In this document: piece after piece, positions 10,501-20,129 of the stretch
How positions within the stretch are numbered: position 1 is the stretch's first letter
How the letters are laid out: each line of letters begins with the position of its first letter
Source: CAZRUA01 sp964603125
GTDB lineage: Bacteria > Bacteroidota > Bacteroidia > B-17B0 > Aurantibacillaceae
NCBI GenBank assembly: GCA_964603125.1
Contig: CAZRUA010000005.1
Span: 1-64,000 of the forward strand
Direction of reading: 5' to 3'
DNA: 64,000 nucleotides
The notes under the pieces: generated by a model
Told to the model about the DNA's origin: nothing
What the model saw: only the letters and a program-made list of their open reading frames with translations
The model's database searches: none
Program-made: the position numbers and the translations under genes

Positions 10501-10864
10501 GATCATCAACACCTTGAGCGCAATAAGTTTTAATCATAGGATATTTTGCCGCCAAATCCGGATGCATAATTGGTGATTCCATCACACGGAACTGTTCCAT
10601 ATTACCGTCTGCATTAGGGAAACTAATAATTAGATTAGATTGTCCTGTAAACTGCCCGCGAACTGGAGCACCAAGCAATTTCGCCTTTAATGAATTGATA
10701 TTTAAGTTAAAATAAACCGCTTCATTAGGTTGGGAGTTTCTTTTAACTTTTGCTTCTTGCTCAAAGTTTGTATTTTTTGTCTTTGTCCAAATATTATTTT
10801 GAGCATAAAACGAAAATGAAACCAATGAAGCACATAAAAATAAAATTGCTTTTTTAATTTGCAT
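7595..10864 (-). CDS. Secreted zinc metalloprotease (reprolysin-like) with P-domain and T9SS sorting domain
   Basis: 1089 residues with a signal peptide ending near 'SFYAQ'. The zinc site HEMGHQYGGYH (HExxHxxGxxH, about residues 348-358) and the downstream 'SIMGYAGIC' Met-turn place the catalytic domain in the metzincin/M12B-like group. It is followed by immunoglobulin-like and fibronectin-like domains ('TTTYYWRVKTVNACGQSG'), a proprotein-convertase P-domain (about residues 860-995, 'SYMSDLTISLTSPAGT', 'GVWTLTVADGAN') and a T9SS type A sorting domain beginning 'SIYPNPTKG'. It is predicted to be exported by T9SS and to digest extracellular protein. It stands alone between two terminators. Confidence 0.92.
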   Translation of the reverse strand: MQIKKAILFLCASLVSFSFYAQNNIWTKTKNTNFEQEAKVKRNSQPNEAVYFNLNINSLKAKLLGAPVRGQFTGQSNLIISFPNADGNMEQFRVMESPIMHPDLAAKYPMIKTYCAQGVDDPTATMRFSITQFGFHSMVLSGKHSANYIDPYTTNLNTYIVYDKKSLGASQDPMRCLTDEGVDLPSLKGISPSVMNNIDDQKLRTYRLAQSCTGEYGALFVGSATTTAAKKANIQAQMAITMNRVNGVYERDLAITMEFIPNNDTLIYFNAATDPWTNEWNTKTAQTIDALIGVPNYDIGHNFNTTGGGNAGCLSCVCTSTSQTGMHKGRGYTGRANPTGDAFDIDYVAHEMGHQYGGYHVMNTCSRSGNGSTEVEPASGSSIMGYAGICTTNIQANSDDDFNYVNIRDISNNIKTGNSTCAVITTLTNNPPTASAGADYIIPKSTAFVLEGTATDADGMGSLTYSWNQNDPAQSPGNAAPLSTYAVGPLYRSLTPKTSPNRWMPDIASVIAGNLTPTWEVTPSVARTMNFSFVVRDNDVNGGQTASDLMLVTVNGTAGPFTVTSQGTATTWNAGASEVVTWNVAGTTAAPVSCANVNIYMSTDGGYTYPITLATNVPNNGSANVTVPSVTTTQGRIMVRGAGNIFYDINNANLTIQSSEFVMNYPTSTSSICPPNDATYSFTYNTFLGFTETTVFSATGLPVGASAVFSPTSATTNGTPVSVSITGLTPAMAGTYTLTITGTATTVTKTSNITLNVLAPTPSVVTLSTPANAATGVSANTNLTWVAASGAGITYDIEIATDAAFTNIVDNANGLTTNSYTSAALVSTTTYYWRVKTVNACGQSGFSSPFSFTTSSCSSLASANVPVAISASGTPTVTSTLTIPTSGTITDVNVVNLNGTHSYMSDLTISLTSPAGTMVTLFGGICTSNDNFNLNFDDAAPAGAIPCPPTTAGTYQSQNALSAFNGENTSGVWTLTVADGANIDGGSLAGWGLSFCTTTATGISTTTFNASTSIYPNPTKGIFNLFVGSDITEMYTYKITNSIGEIIEVKAMESNKTVLVDLSGKSNGVYFVTITGANGTKTEKLILQN

Positions 10865-10891
10865 GGAGATAATTTTTAAAGATTACAAAAC

Positions 10892-10899
10892 CAAATGTA
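10892..10899 (-). promoter_or_regulatory. -7 box of the metalloprotease promoter
   Basis: TACATTTG on the minus strand matches TAnnTTTG and lies 28 bases upstream of the start codon. A clear -33 element is not visible. Confidence 0.45.
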
Positions 10900-10948
10900 T
10901 GAAATTATTGTAAAAATCTCTATTAATTGAGCATAAATTTAACAGCAA

Positions 10949-10981
10949 TAAAAAAGCCGCAAAACATAAATTTTGCGGCTT
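10949..10981 (-). terminator. Rho-independent terminator of the nadA-led operon
   Basis: 11-bp perfect stem AAGCCGCAAAA / TTTTGCGGCTT with a 6-base loop; the minus strand continues with a T run. It follows the response regulator stop at 11003. Confidence 0.88.
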
Positions 10982-11002
10982 CCCTTTTAATTAAGTACTA
11001 TT

Positions 11003-11758
11003 CTATACCATATTTAAACGTTGTAATAACTCATCACGGTATGAACCCCCTACAGGTACTGACTTCTTATCCTTTTCTAAAACTAGATTATGATTTTCGA
11101 TAGCTACGATTTTATCAATTCGCACAATAAATGAACGGTGAACGCGCATAAAATCAGCTGGCGATAATTTCTTTTCAATATCCTTCATTGTGCTATGAAC
11201 TGTATAACGAGTTAGTTCGGTATTAATAACAACATAATCCTTTAATGCTTCAACAAAGAAAATATCTTTCATATTTACTTTTACTAAGCGCGAATTTGAT
11301 TTTACAAAGATGATATCTTTTGCTCCATCCTTACTTTCAACTAATGAGTACAAAAAGTCTCTTTCCTTTTTAACTTCCGAAACTTTTTTGTGTTTATAAA
11401 TTGCCATCTCAATAGAAGAGTGCAAATCAATTTCTTTAAATGGTTTTAAAATATAACCGTATGGTTCTGTTACTTTAGCTTTTGAAAGTGTGCTTTCATC
11501 TGCATAAGCTGTTAAAAATATTACTGGAATGTTAATACTGTTTTTAATTGCATCGGAAGCATCAATACCGCTCATTTCACCTTTTAACATAATGTCCATT
11601 AAAACTAAATCTGGTTTTAGTTCTTTAGCTTTTTCAACTGCCTCTTCGCCATTATTACAAGCCCCAACTACATTATAACCTAGTTTTTTTAAACTATTTT
11701 GAATGTCTTTCGAAACAATGCTCTCGTCTTCTACTACAAGTATATTAATTGCTGCCAT
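11003..11758 (-). CDS. LytTR-family response regulator
   Basis: 251 residues. The receiver domain (about 4-120) has the acidic pair 'EDE', the phosphoacceptor Asp in 'DLVLMDIM', Thr/Ala in 'FLTAYAD' and Lys in 'ILKPF'. The C-terminal LytTR DNA-binding domain (about 150-250) contains 'FFVEALKDYVVI' and 'FMRVHRSFIV'. Its start codon overlaps the stop of the upstream histidine kinase by one base (TAATG), so the two form a cognate pair that is translationally coupled. Confidence 0.93.
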   Translation of the reverse strand: MAAINILVVEDESIVSKDIQNSLKKLGYNVVGACNNGEEAVEKAKELKPDLVLMDIMLKGEMSGIDASDAIKNSINIPVIFLTAYADESTLSKAKVTEPYGYILKPFKEIDLHSSIEMAIYKHKKVSEVKKERDFLYSLVESKDGAKDIIFVKSNSRLVKVNMKDIFFVEALKDYVVINTELTRYTVHSTMKDIEKKLSPADFMRVHRSFIVRIDKIVAIENHNLVLEKDKKSVPVGGSYRDELLQRLNMV

Positions 11759-14700
11759 TAATTGTATATTTTAGGTTGGTTAGTGTTAAATGTTATTTTA
11801 AGTTTAAAACCATTGGTTCTTGTATGTTCAACTTCAGCATTTAATTGTTCTGCTAAAGAAATCACCAACTGTAAACCTAATGATTCGGTATTATTTATAT
11901 CTATTTCATTTGGTATTCCTATTCCATTATCGCTAACAGATAGTGTAACCTGATTATCAATCTTTTTTAATTCTACAAATATATAACCTTCTTTGTTATT
12001 TGGAAAGGCATATTTTAAAGAATTTGAAATTAATTCATTAACAATTAAACCACAAGGTATTGATAGGTCTAAGTTAAGGAATATTGTTTCAACATCAAAA
12101 CGCAATTTTATTCGGTTTTGGTTAGTTATGTAGCTATATAGCAAATTTTTTGATAAAGATATTAGGTACTCACTAAAGTTAATTTCAGTGAAATCCTTGG
12201 TTTGATATAAAGATTCGTGAATGAATGCCATTGATTTAATTCTGTTTTGGCATTCACGCAGAATATTAATAATCTTTTCGTCTTTTAAATAAGATGTTTG
12301 TAAATTTAAAATACTACTAATTACTTGGAGATTATTTTTTACGCGATGATGAACCTCTTTTAATAAAACTTCTTTCTCTTTTAAGGATTGACGGACTTGT
12401 TCCTCAATGATACGCGACTGAGTAATATCATAAGCCATACCCGATACCTCAATAACCTCGTTATTTTTATTATATATTGGATGTAAATAAATTTGACGGT
12501 ATACCTTTTCACCGTTTTTATTTTGCCTTTCCGTTACAAATTCGATGCTCTTACCCGCGAAAACTTTTTTATATTTTTCCTCCCAAAAATCATGATAATC
12601 CTTCTCGGCATATAAAGCGCGCGGTTTAGATAAATCCTTATTTATTTCAGGACGGTAACCATACAGTTCGAATAATGCATCAGAATAATTTTGGTTGAAC
12701 GACGTAAACGCAATATTTTTATTCACACTCCAAATTAGCTGAGAACCACTTTCGAAAATTGCTTTTAACTTTTCTGCTTGATTAAGTGTTTGTTGCTCAT
12801 AAAAACGCAATTCTGTAACGTCATAACCAATGCATGAAACCTCTACAATTTGATTGTTCTCGTTATAAATTGGTCGCATATATATTTGACGGTACTCATG
12901 AGTTCCATTCTTTAAAATACGTTCGCTAACAAAATCTAATGATTTTCCTTCAAATACTTGCTTATACTTTTCATACCAAAAATCATGAACGTTCAATCGC
13001 TTATATTCTTCACTAATGTCTTCTAGTCTTCCATTTAATTCAGGTGTTACACCATATATTTTTTCTATCGTTTTAATAAATTCTTTATTAAACGATGTGA
13101 ATACAAATTCCTTATCAACTGTCCAGAAAATTTGAGTTCCACTTTCAAAAATGGCTTGTAGTTTTGAAGTTTTATTTACAAGTTCTTGTTCGTGCTTTTT
13201 TATTTCGGTTAAATCATCATAAATTACAATGAAATATAGTGGTTTACCTTTTTCATCTTTAAGTAAGGAATACGAAATATTTAAATATATTTCTTTACCA
13301 TCTTTATGTAAGTATCTTTTTTGGGTGATATAATTTTCGATACTATCACTTTTACTAACTTCTTTAGGGTCGTAGTTATCGTCAGGATGAGTTAAATCTG
13401 TTATTGTTAATTTAAACATCTCTTCAGGAGAATATCCTAACATACTACAAAGCCTCTCGTTAACATCTATAAAAAAGCCTGTTTTAATATCAATACGCGC
13501 TATACCTACAAAGGCTTGATCATATATTACTCGGAACTTTTCTTCGTTTTCACGTAAAAAAGCTTCATCCTTTTTGAGTTGTGTAATATCACGAGAAATA
13601 CCCATGCCCCCAATTAGTTCTCCTTTACCGTTTCTTAATTGTGTAGCCGATAAATAAATTATAAACTGTGAACCATTTTTATGACGACATTTTACTTCCC
13701 CATTAAAACTATTTGTTTCTAATAATGTTTTCTCAATTAGGTCTTTATCTCCCGAATCCCAATATAACATATTGATATTCTTACCTATTACTTCCGAAGC
13801 ACTATAACCATAAGCCTTTTGAGCAGCAGCATTAAATTCTGTTAAATTACCTTCAATATCTGTAGCTATAATTAAATCATACGATGATTCAATCAATAAT
13901 CGTAAATAATTTTGTGCTTGTTGTAATTGATATTCAGCAACCTTTCTACTTTCAATTTCTTGTTGTAAAACCTCATTGGTATGCTCTGCTAATAAAGCCC
14001 TTTGTGTTTGTCGTTGTAATAATACTTTTTCAGAAATATCATTAACAATAGTTTGAATAACAGGTACACCATCAAAAATAACTGGAACAGATTTTACTTC
14101 AATATCAGTTACTTTACCTGATTGTGTATATATTTTAACATTAATAAAATCTAAATCTTCACCTTGTGCTGCACGTTTAACTCTATCAGAAGATATTGGA
14201 ACATACTCTGGTAATAAAACTTTGAAAATATTTTTCTTACTAAACTCTTCGAAAGTACTATAACCTGCTATTTCTAGAGCATTGTGGTTTGCAAATAAAA
14301 TTTTTCCTTCTGGATTATATATAACAATACCCTGTGGAGAGTGATCAATAACATTTTTGTAATTAAGCCATTTCTGATTAATTTGATCTTCGAATAATTT
14401 ACGTTGTGTAATATCGGTAATAAAACCCTCAATGTATAACAACTTATTATTATTATAAACGCCCTGTCCTTTTTCCCAAACCCATTTAATGCGTTTATCC
14501 TTATCTATAATTCTATATTCTATTTCGAAAGTAGTTTTACCTTTTAATGCCTTATTAATTTCAGGAATACCCAGATGTCTGTCATCTGGGTGAATTATTG
14601 AAGCATAACTAAATTTTTTATTATTAATAATATCGATTGGTTGATATCCAGTAATTTCTTCGCAACCATCACTAATAAACTCCATAGTCCAATTCTCATC

Positions 14701-16446
14701 GTTTAAACAACGATACGCCATACCTGGCAAATTACTTAATAAATTAGAAAATGATAATTGTGTTTTTTCTAAATTTAATTGTGCTTCCTTTATCTCGGTA
14801 ATATCACGTGATATACCATCTAATTCTAATAGTTCTCCTTCTGCCGATCTTATTTGTGAATATCTTGTTTCTAACCAAACAACATTTCCATTTTTATGAC
14901 GATATTTTAAAACTAAAACATCAGGAATAACATTTTTCCTTTCACCTTTAGTTATTCGTTTAGTTGTGCTTAATAAAGCTGTATCTGTATCATTGATGGC
15001 AATCTTTGTTCCGAAAAGAGGGTCGTTATAAAAATCTTCTTGTTTGTAACCTAATATTTTTTCAACGGAAGGAGATATATAAGTATATTTAACTTCGGGT
15101 AAATAACTAAACTTAAATATTATATCATTTGCATTCTCGGTAAGTAACCTAAATTTTTGTTCACTATTTTTTAATTTTTCTTCAGCTTGTTTTAATTGAG
15201 TAACGTCACGTGAAATACCTTCTATACTTAAAATATTTCCTTCTCCGTCACGTGAGTAAGAATACTTTGTTTCAAGCCACTTAATTTCTTTGTTTTTAGT
15301 AATATATCTAACAGCTAAAACATCCGGAACTTTTAAACTCTTTGTATTATCACCATTAATTTTAGAAGTATCTACAACCATTTTTTTATCATCTGGATGA
15401 ACCATTTGATAACCTAAAAAAGGATTTTTATAAAAATCATGTGGTGCATAACCTAAAATATTAATAACAGATTTACTTACAAAAGTATACTGCGGTTCGG
15501 GAACAAATGAAAAAGAATAAATTATATCGCTAGCATTTTCAACTATTAATCTAAATCTTTTTTCACTTTCTTTTAATCTATCTTCTGCATCTTTTTCGCT
15601 GGTTATATTTTTAGATAAATTTATTAATCCTATTAATTTACCATTATCCACTAGTGGATAAATTCTATCTTCTACCCAAAAATATTTTTGCGTTTTTTTA
15701 TGTTTAAAACGATAAACTAAATTAACTGGTTTTTTGCTATTAGTTACATGCAATAAAGCCGTTGGTATATGTGCCTTATCATCTGGATGAACAAAATCTA
15801 ATAAATTGTATTTCTTAGCAATATAATCTGCACTAGAAATGCCAAACATTTTTTCTATTTGCCCTGAAACAAATTTTATTTCACTTTTATTGTTTTCTTT
15901 TGAATTAAAAACAATATAACTAACAACATCACCAACAGAATTTAAAAATAAATTAAAATTATTATTTACCTCTTTTAACTTTTCCTCAAAACTTCTTCGT
16001 TCCGAAATATCTTTAAAAATAGATAGATAATAATTTGAATTATTTATTTGAATTATTTTTGATTTTGTTGAAATGAAGATTTCCTTATTTTTTAAAGTTT
16101 TAAGTTTAATCTCTATTTCTTCGCTTTCTTTATCCTTAACTAATTTTTTATTTCTTTGTTTAATTATTGCTTTTGACTCTTCCGTTAAAAAATCTGTTGC
16201 TTTATAATTACTTATATTTTTGATGCTACTTTTTGGAACATTAAGCAATTTCGCTGCCTTTGTATTGATAAAAAAAACACATTTATCATTGTATATAATT
16301 ATAGGAAAAGGAAGAGTTTCGTAAAATTCTAATCTATCATCTATATCAATAGCTTTTACTGCAAGTTTATTGTTCTTAGCAATAACGCGCTTTAGTTTAT
16401 TGATTTCTTTAATTAGTTCCGCCTTTGTTTGCTTTTCCAAACTCAT
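11758..16446 (-). CDS. Ten-PAS sensor histidine kinase (HisKA_2 type)
   Basis: 1562 residues with no membrane segment, so probably a cytoplasmic sensor. I count ten PAS/PAC units, at about residues 38-155, 165-285, 295-420, 425-550, 555-685, 690-810, 850-965, 970-1090, 1095-1220 and 1225-1345. Many end in the typical 'DIT' or 'DVT' linker. Units 3/4 and 9/10 are close relatives and look like tandem duplications. The HisKA_2 dimerisation/phosphotransfer region 'VHHRVKNNLQVISSILNLQ' is followed by a HATPase domain ('NELISNSLKYAFP', 'DNGIGIP', 'SLGLQLV'). The start overlaps the end of the MORN-like gene by 4 bases. The signals sensed are unknown. Confidence 0.93.
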   Translation of the reverse strand: MSLEKQTKAELIKEINKLKRVIAKNNKLAVKAIDIDDRLEFYETLPFPIIIYNDKCVFFINTKAAKLLNVPKSSIKNISNYKATDFLTEESKAIIKQRNKKLVKDKESEEIEIKLKTLKNKEIFISTKSKIIQINNSNYYLSIFKDISERRSFEEKLKEVNNNFNLFLNSVGDVVSYIVFNSKENNKSEIKFVSGQIEKMFGISSADYIAKKYNLLDFVHPDDKAHIPTALLHVTNSKKPVNLVYRFKHKKTQKYFWVEDRIYPLVDNGKLIGLINLSKNITSEKDAEDRLKESEKRFRLIVENASDIIYSFSFVPEPQYTFVSKSVINILGYAPHDFYKNPFLGYQMVHPDDKKMVVDTSKINGDNTKSLKVPDVLAVRYITKNKEIKWLETKYSYSRDGEGNILSIEGISRDVTQLKQAEEKLKNSEQKFRLLTENANDIIFKFSYLPEVKYTYISPSVEKILGYKQEDFYNDPLFGTKIAINDTDTALLSTTKRITKGERKNVIPDVLVLKYRHKNGNVVWLETRYSQIRSAEGELLELDGISRDITEIKEAQLNLEKTQLSFSNLLSNLPGMAYRCLNDENWTMEFISDGCEEITGYQPIDIINNKKFSYASIIHPDDRHLGIPEINKALKGKTTFEIEYRIIDKDKRIKWVWEKGQGVYNNNKLLYIEGFITDITQRKLFEDQINQKWLNYKNVIDHSPQGIVIYNPEGKILFANHNALEIAGYSTFEEFSKKNIFKVLLPEYVPISSDRVKRAAQGEDLDFINVKIYTQSGKVTDIEVKSVPVIFDGVPVIQTIVNDISEKVLLQRQTQRALLAEHTNEVLQQEIESRKVAEYQLQQAQNYLRLLIESSYDLIIATDIEGNLTEFNAAAQKAYGYSASEVIGKNINMLYWDSGDKDLIEKTLLETNSFNGEVKCRHKNGSQFIIYLSATQLRNGKGELIGGMGISRDITQLKKDEAFLRENEEKFRVIYDQAFVGIARIDIKTGFFIDVNERLCSMLGYSPEEMFKLTITDLTHPDDNYDPKEVSKSDSIENYITQKRYLHKDGKEIYLNISYSLLKDEKGKPLYFIVIYDDLTEIKKHEQELVNKTSKLQAIFESGTQIFWTVDKEFVFTSFNKEFIKTIEKIYGVTPELNGRLEDISEEYKRLNVHDFWYEKYKQVFEGKSLDFVSERILKNGTHEYRQIYMRPIYNENNQIVEVSCIGYDVTELRFYEQQTLNQAEKLKAIFESGSQLIWSVNKNIAFTSFNQNYSDALFELYGYRPEINKDLSKPRALYAEKDYHDFWEEKYKKVFAGKSIEFVTERQNKNGEKVYRQIYLHPIYNKNNEVIEVSGMAYDITQSRIIEEQVRQSLKEKEVLLKEVHHRVKNNLQVISSILNLQTSYLKDEKIINILRECQNRIKSMAFIHESLYQTKDFTEINFSEYLISLSKNLLYSYITNQNRIKLRFDVETIFLNLDLSIPCGLIVNELISNSLKYAFPNNKEGYIFVELKKIDNQVTLSVSDNGIGIPNEIDINNTESLGLQLVISLAEQLNAEVEHTRTNGFKLKITFNTNQPKIYN

Positions 16447-18134
16447 TCCTTATTCTCTTCTGTTGTATCTTTATCTTTACTTTTTGGTGTTTTATTTTCA
16501 AACACTTTTAAACCTTCTCCAATAAAATAATCCACCTTTTGCCCGTTCCATTTTACTTCTTCATCATTTTCAAAATATATGGTTAAACTTAAAAAACCAA
16601 ATTCATCATAAAAATTCCAATCACCTTGTTTCATTCCACCTGAATATTTCCCACTCATTCTTAGCTTTCCATTTTCATAATAATATTGATGCAAACCTTC
16701 TGGTTCACCATTAATAAAATTACCTTTAAAATATAGCTTATCAGTATTTACATACTTTGCAATCCATATACTATCTGGCTGATCCAAAACATAGTTTCCT
16801 TGCTCCTTATAATTATTCATCTCATAAGTCCAAAAACCATTTTTCAAATCATCGCTATATTCGCCTGCTGTAATAAGTTTACCATCTTCATAAAATTCTT
16901 CACTTAATCCTTCTCGTTTACCATTTAGGTAATTATCTTTTCTTCTTGTTTGTCCGTTTTCATATACCCAAATCCATTCACCTTGTTGTCTTCCTTTTTT
17001 ATCAATCTTACCACTTAGTTCTGGCTTACCAGATTCATAATAGTAATTCCAAACATCAACTTTATTGTTATTTAAATATTTCCCCGTTCCTTTTAATTCA
17101 CCTGTTAAATAATATTCTTTCCAAACACCACGTCTAATGCGATTACTATCAACAGCACCTTTTTCAATTAAATAACCATCTTCATAAACAATAGCGCTAT
17201 CAGGTACAGGAATTTTAAAACATTTTAATTGTTTAATTGTTATAGTATCATCATATATACTAATGGTATCGCAAATTTCGCGTGATGAAACAAATCTATA
17301 ATGTGTGCCTACAGGAAACCCATTAATATAACCTCCTTCATATTTTAAAACACCATCTTCATTATAAGCTTGAAAAACATCTAATTTAGCAAGCTCTTTC
17401 GCATTCTTTTTTTCTACACCATTATCAAATTTTTCCATCGTTATTAAACTACCTTTTTTATCATAGTTTTTTACATAACCATCTTTTACTCCATCACGAT
17501 ATTTTATTTCTGTTTTAACTGTTCCATCAGGATAGAACTCTTTCCATAAACCTTGCTTGTTTCCTTTTTCATCAACGCGATTTATTTTCTCACTACTTTC
17601 AATAAAGCCTGCACGATACTTATAAATTCCTATAATAACGCTATCTTCGTTAAACTCGTATGAGATACCTTCAATACGATTATTTTTATAAGGAATAATT
17701 TGCTTTGTTTTGCCCGATTTAAAATAGGTAAATGAATTGAGTTGTTTAATATCGTTTACATAATTTTCTTTACTTATTATATTTCCTAATGTATCGTAAT
17801 TAATTGTGAAACCATTTTTTTTATCATTAGCATAATTTATTGCTGTTTTAATTTTACCTTTTTCATTGTAAAATTTCCATGTGCTATCTAATTGATAATT
17901 TTTTCTGTTTCCTTCGTTTTTAAGAATTCCTGTGGTGTAATAATTTTTCCAATAACCATCTGGTTTTCCTTCTCTCATTGTTCCTTCAGAAGATTTTACG
18001 CCATTCTCATAATAGAAAGTGTTAAAACCATTTGGATTAATTGTTTGTGCATTAATTTTTAAACAAAATAATAGAAGTACAATAGTTATGTAAACTTTGC
18101 TAAATATTGTATAAATATTTTTATGCTTAATCAT
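16443..18134 (-). CDS. Secreted MORN-variant repeat protein
   Basis: 563 residues with a signal peptide or membrane anchor at the N-terminus ('VYITIVLLLFCLKINAQ'). Almost the whole chain is built of 20-25-residue MORN_2-type repeats of the form 'G...G.W..YY..G.....G.Y' (e.g. 'GVWKEYYLTGELKGTGKY'). Databases often label such proteins 'YwqK family antitoxin', but nothing here supports a toxin-antitoxin role. Three bases separate it from nadA upstream and it overlaps the ten-PAS kinase by 4 bases, so it is in the same operon. It might be an envelope sensor or scaffold for the kinase, but that is only inference from position. Confidence 0.88.
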   Translation of the reverse strand: MIKHKNIYTIFSKVYITIVLLLFCLKINAQTINPNGFNTFYYENGVKSSEGTMREGKPDGYWKNYYTTGILKNEGNRKNYQLDSTWKFYNEKGKIKTAINYANDKKNGFTINYDTLGNIISKENYVNDIKQLNSFTYFKSGKTKQIIPYKNNRIEGISYEFNEDSVIIGIYKYRAGFIESSEKINRVDEKGNKQGLWKEFYPDGTVKTEIKYRDGVKDGYVKNYDKKGSLITMEKFDNGVEKKNAKELAKLDVFQAYNEDGVLKYEGGYINGFPVGTHYRFVSSREICDTISIYDDTITIKQLKCFKIPVPDSAIVYEDGYLIEKGAVDSNRIRRGVWKEYYLTGELKGTGKYLNNNKVDVWNYYYESGKPELSGKIDKKGRQQGEWIWVYENGQTRRKDNYLNGKREGLSEEFYEDGKLITAGEYSDDLKNGFWTYEMNNYKEQGNYVLDQPDSIWIAKYVNTDKLYFKGNFINGEPEGLHQYYYENGKLRMSGKYSGGMKQGDWNFYDEFGFLSLTIYFENDEEVKWNGQKVDYFIGEGLKVFENKTPKSKDKDTTEENKE

Positions 18135-18136
18135 TT

Positions 18137-19120
18137 TTATAAACCAAATTTTGCTGATAAATCCAACATACGAATCATAGGTTTCTTAGCTCTTTCAATT
18201 AAATCATCACTCATTAAAATTTCCGGTTGTTCGTACTTTAAAGCTACATATATTTTTTCTAAAGTATTTAATTTCATGTGAGGACAATCGTTACATGCAC
18301 AAGCATTATTTGGCGGAGCAGGGATAAATGTTTTTGTTGGACAATTCTTAATCATTTGATGAAGAATACCCGTTTCGGTAACAACAATAAATTCTTGACA
18401 ATCGCTTTTACTAGAGTAGTTTAATAATGCTGTTGTACTGCCTATAAAATCTGCATGTTCTAATATTTTTGCCTCACACTCAGGATGTGCTATAATTTGT
18501 GCTTTAGGATTTTGAAGTTTTAATTGTAATAATTTCTCTAAACTAAATATTTCATGAACCATACAACTTCCATCCCACAGTAACATATCTCGTCCGGTTT
18601 TTTTATTGATATAAGCACCTAAATTCTTATCAGGAGCGAATATAATCTTTTGGTCTGCCGGAAGACTCTCTACAATTTGAACTGCATTAGAACTCGTACA
18701 AATGATATCTGAAAGAGCTTTAATATCAGCTGTGCAATTAATGTAAGTTATTACAATATGATCTGGATGTTTTGCTTTGAAAGCAGCAAACGAATCGGGT
18801 GGGCACGAATCTGCTAAACTGCAACCCGCCTTTAAATCGGGAATTAAAACCTTTTTGCTGGGATTTAGAATTTTTGCTGTTTCGGCCATGAAATGCACGC
18901 CGGCAAACAAAATAATATCCGCATCGGTACTCTGAGCCTTCTGTGCCAAGCCCAAACTGTCGCCAATGTAATCAGCAATGTCCTGAATATCGGCATCTTG
19001 GTAGTAGTGGGCGAGGAGAATGGCATTTTTTTCGGTTTTAAGTTTTTTTATTTCCTCAAAGATATCCAAACTTGGGTCAACTTTCACATCCAAAAAACCT
19101 TTTTCTAAACCCTTAATCAT
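18137..19120 (-). CDS. nadA: Quinolinate synthase NadA
   Basis: 327 residues. It condenses iminoaspartate with dihydroxyacetone phosphate to give quinolinate, the second step of de novo NAD synthesis, using a [4Fe-4S] cluster. Seen in the sequence: '[13 protein letters not shown]' at the N-terminus, the '[10 protein letters not shown]' cysteine region, '[10 protein letters not shown]', 'SCMVHE' and the C-terminal '[10 protein letters not shown]'. It is the first gene of the operon that continues into the MORN-like protein, kinase and regulator. NadB is not in the window. Confidence 0.96.
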   Translation of the reverse strand: MIKGLEKGFLDVKVDPSLDIFEEIKKLKTEKNAILLAHYYQDADIQDIADYIGDSLGLAQKAQSTDADIILFAGVHFMAETAKILNPSKKVLIPDLKAGCSLADSCPPDSFAAFKAKHPDHIVITYINCTADIKALSDIICTSSNAVQIVESLPADQKIIFAPDKNLGAYINKKTGRDMLLWDGSCMVHEIFSLEKLLQLKLQNPKAQIIAHPECEAKILEHADFIGSTTALLNYSSKSDCQEFIVVTETGILHQMIKNCPTKTFIPAPPNNACACNDCPHMKLNTLEKIYVALKYEQPEILMSDDLIERAKKPMIRMLDLSAKFGL

Positions 19121-19700
19121 ATAATATATATTTTATTTTAAATATTTAAAAAGAATATGGTTATGTATTATAAGGTGTTAGTATGGTTATTAAAAAAATT
19201 GAAAAACGTTTGCATTATTGAGTTGTTAGACTTTAGTAACATGTTTTACAATTTAAATAACATACTAAACACGTGATAATCAATATATAATATGTTTAAT
19301 TAACAACCTGTTAAAACATAAAATATTTAATAAAATTACGCATTATTTAGCATTAATAAAACTTAATAAGTGCTTTATTTTTGGTGTTGAAATACCTGCT
19401 AAATAATTTGGTTTTTTCATAAATATACATAAGCAATACTATTAATTAACAATACAAGAAAAATCAGTAAAACATTATTAACCATAATTATAGTTTTAAA
19501 CCAATTTTATGTTAATAAATGGTTATGAAACTAGCTGTAAATCAAGCCTAAAACTTATTAGTGTGAATTGGGCATAATAAGTTTATTTTGCAAAAGGGCC
19601 TTAAAATTTGCCCAATTAAAATAATGTGTTACAACTTTTAATAAAATTTAGGTCATTTTACATCTTAAAATAATAGTTTTACCAATCAAGTATTAAAACA
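19121..19700. other. 580-bp AT-rich divergent intergenic region between nadA and rpiB
   Basis: Very AT-rich, with no open frame worth calling. It must hold the divergent promoters of nadA and rpiB, although no clean TAnnTTTG box is visible. It contains the long-range inverted repeat at 19566-19617. Confidence 0.6.
19566..19617. repeat. Inverted repeat upstream of rpiB
   Basis: 9-bp perfect arms AATTGGGCA and TGCCCAATT separated by 34 bases that include an AAGGGCCTT palindrome. It ends 83 bases before the rpiB start. It could be an RNA leader structure or a protein-binding site; which one cannot be told. Confidence 0.45.
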
Positions 19701-20129
19701 ATGAATATAGCAATTGGATCCGATCACGCAGGTTTTGAATTAAAACAAGAAATCATTTCTTATTTACAAACAAAGAACATCGTTGTTAACGATAAAGGAT
19801 GTTACAGTGTTGAACGCGCAGATTATCCTGATTATGGACATGCTGTGGCAAATGCTGTTATAGCAAAAGAAGTTGATTTGGGTATATTAATGTGTGGTAG
19901 CGGTAATGGAATAAATATGAGTGCTAATAAACATAAAGGAATAAGAGCCGCTTTATGTTGGAATAGAGAAATAGCTAGTTTAGCACGACAACATAATGAT
20001 GCTAATATTTTGGTTTTACCAGCTCGTTATATTAGTAAAGACGAAGCTTTTGCTTGTGTAGATGCATTTTTATCTGCTTCTTTTGAAGGTGGAAGACATG
20101 CAGATAGAATAGCAAAGATTGATGTTTAA
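19701..20129 (+). CDS. rpiB: Ribose-5-phosphate isomerase B
   Basis: 142 residues, normal for RpiB, which interconverts ribose 5-phosphate and ribulose 5-phosphate in the pentose phosphate pathway. It carries 'IGSDHAGFELK' and the active-site segment 'MCGSGNGINMSANKHKGIR' with the catalytic Cys, followed by 'ARQHNDANIL'. It is convergent with the phosphatase gene on the other strand, and the two stop codons overlap. Confidence 0.95.
   Translation: MNIAIGSDHAGFELKQEIISYLQTKNIVVNDKGCYSVERADYPDYGHAVANAVIAKEVDLGILMCGSGNGINMSANKHKGIRAALCWNREIASLARQHNDANILVLPARYISKDEAFACVDAFLSASFEGGRHADRIAKIDV

Noticed and set aside
14800..15260. CACGTG cores as further parS sites
   Set aside because: Flanks do not fit the 16-mer; they encode the recurring PAS-end 'SRD' segments of the kinase.
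16443..18134. YwqK-type antitoxin
   Set aside because: The label comes from MORN_2 repeats only. The protein has a signal peptide and no toxin gene is near.
19121..19700. Replication origin oriC
   Set aside because: AT-rich, but no good TTATCCACA-type DnaA boxes are seen and no dnaA is nearby; it would need GC skew.
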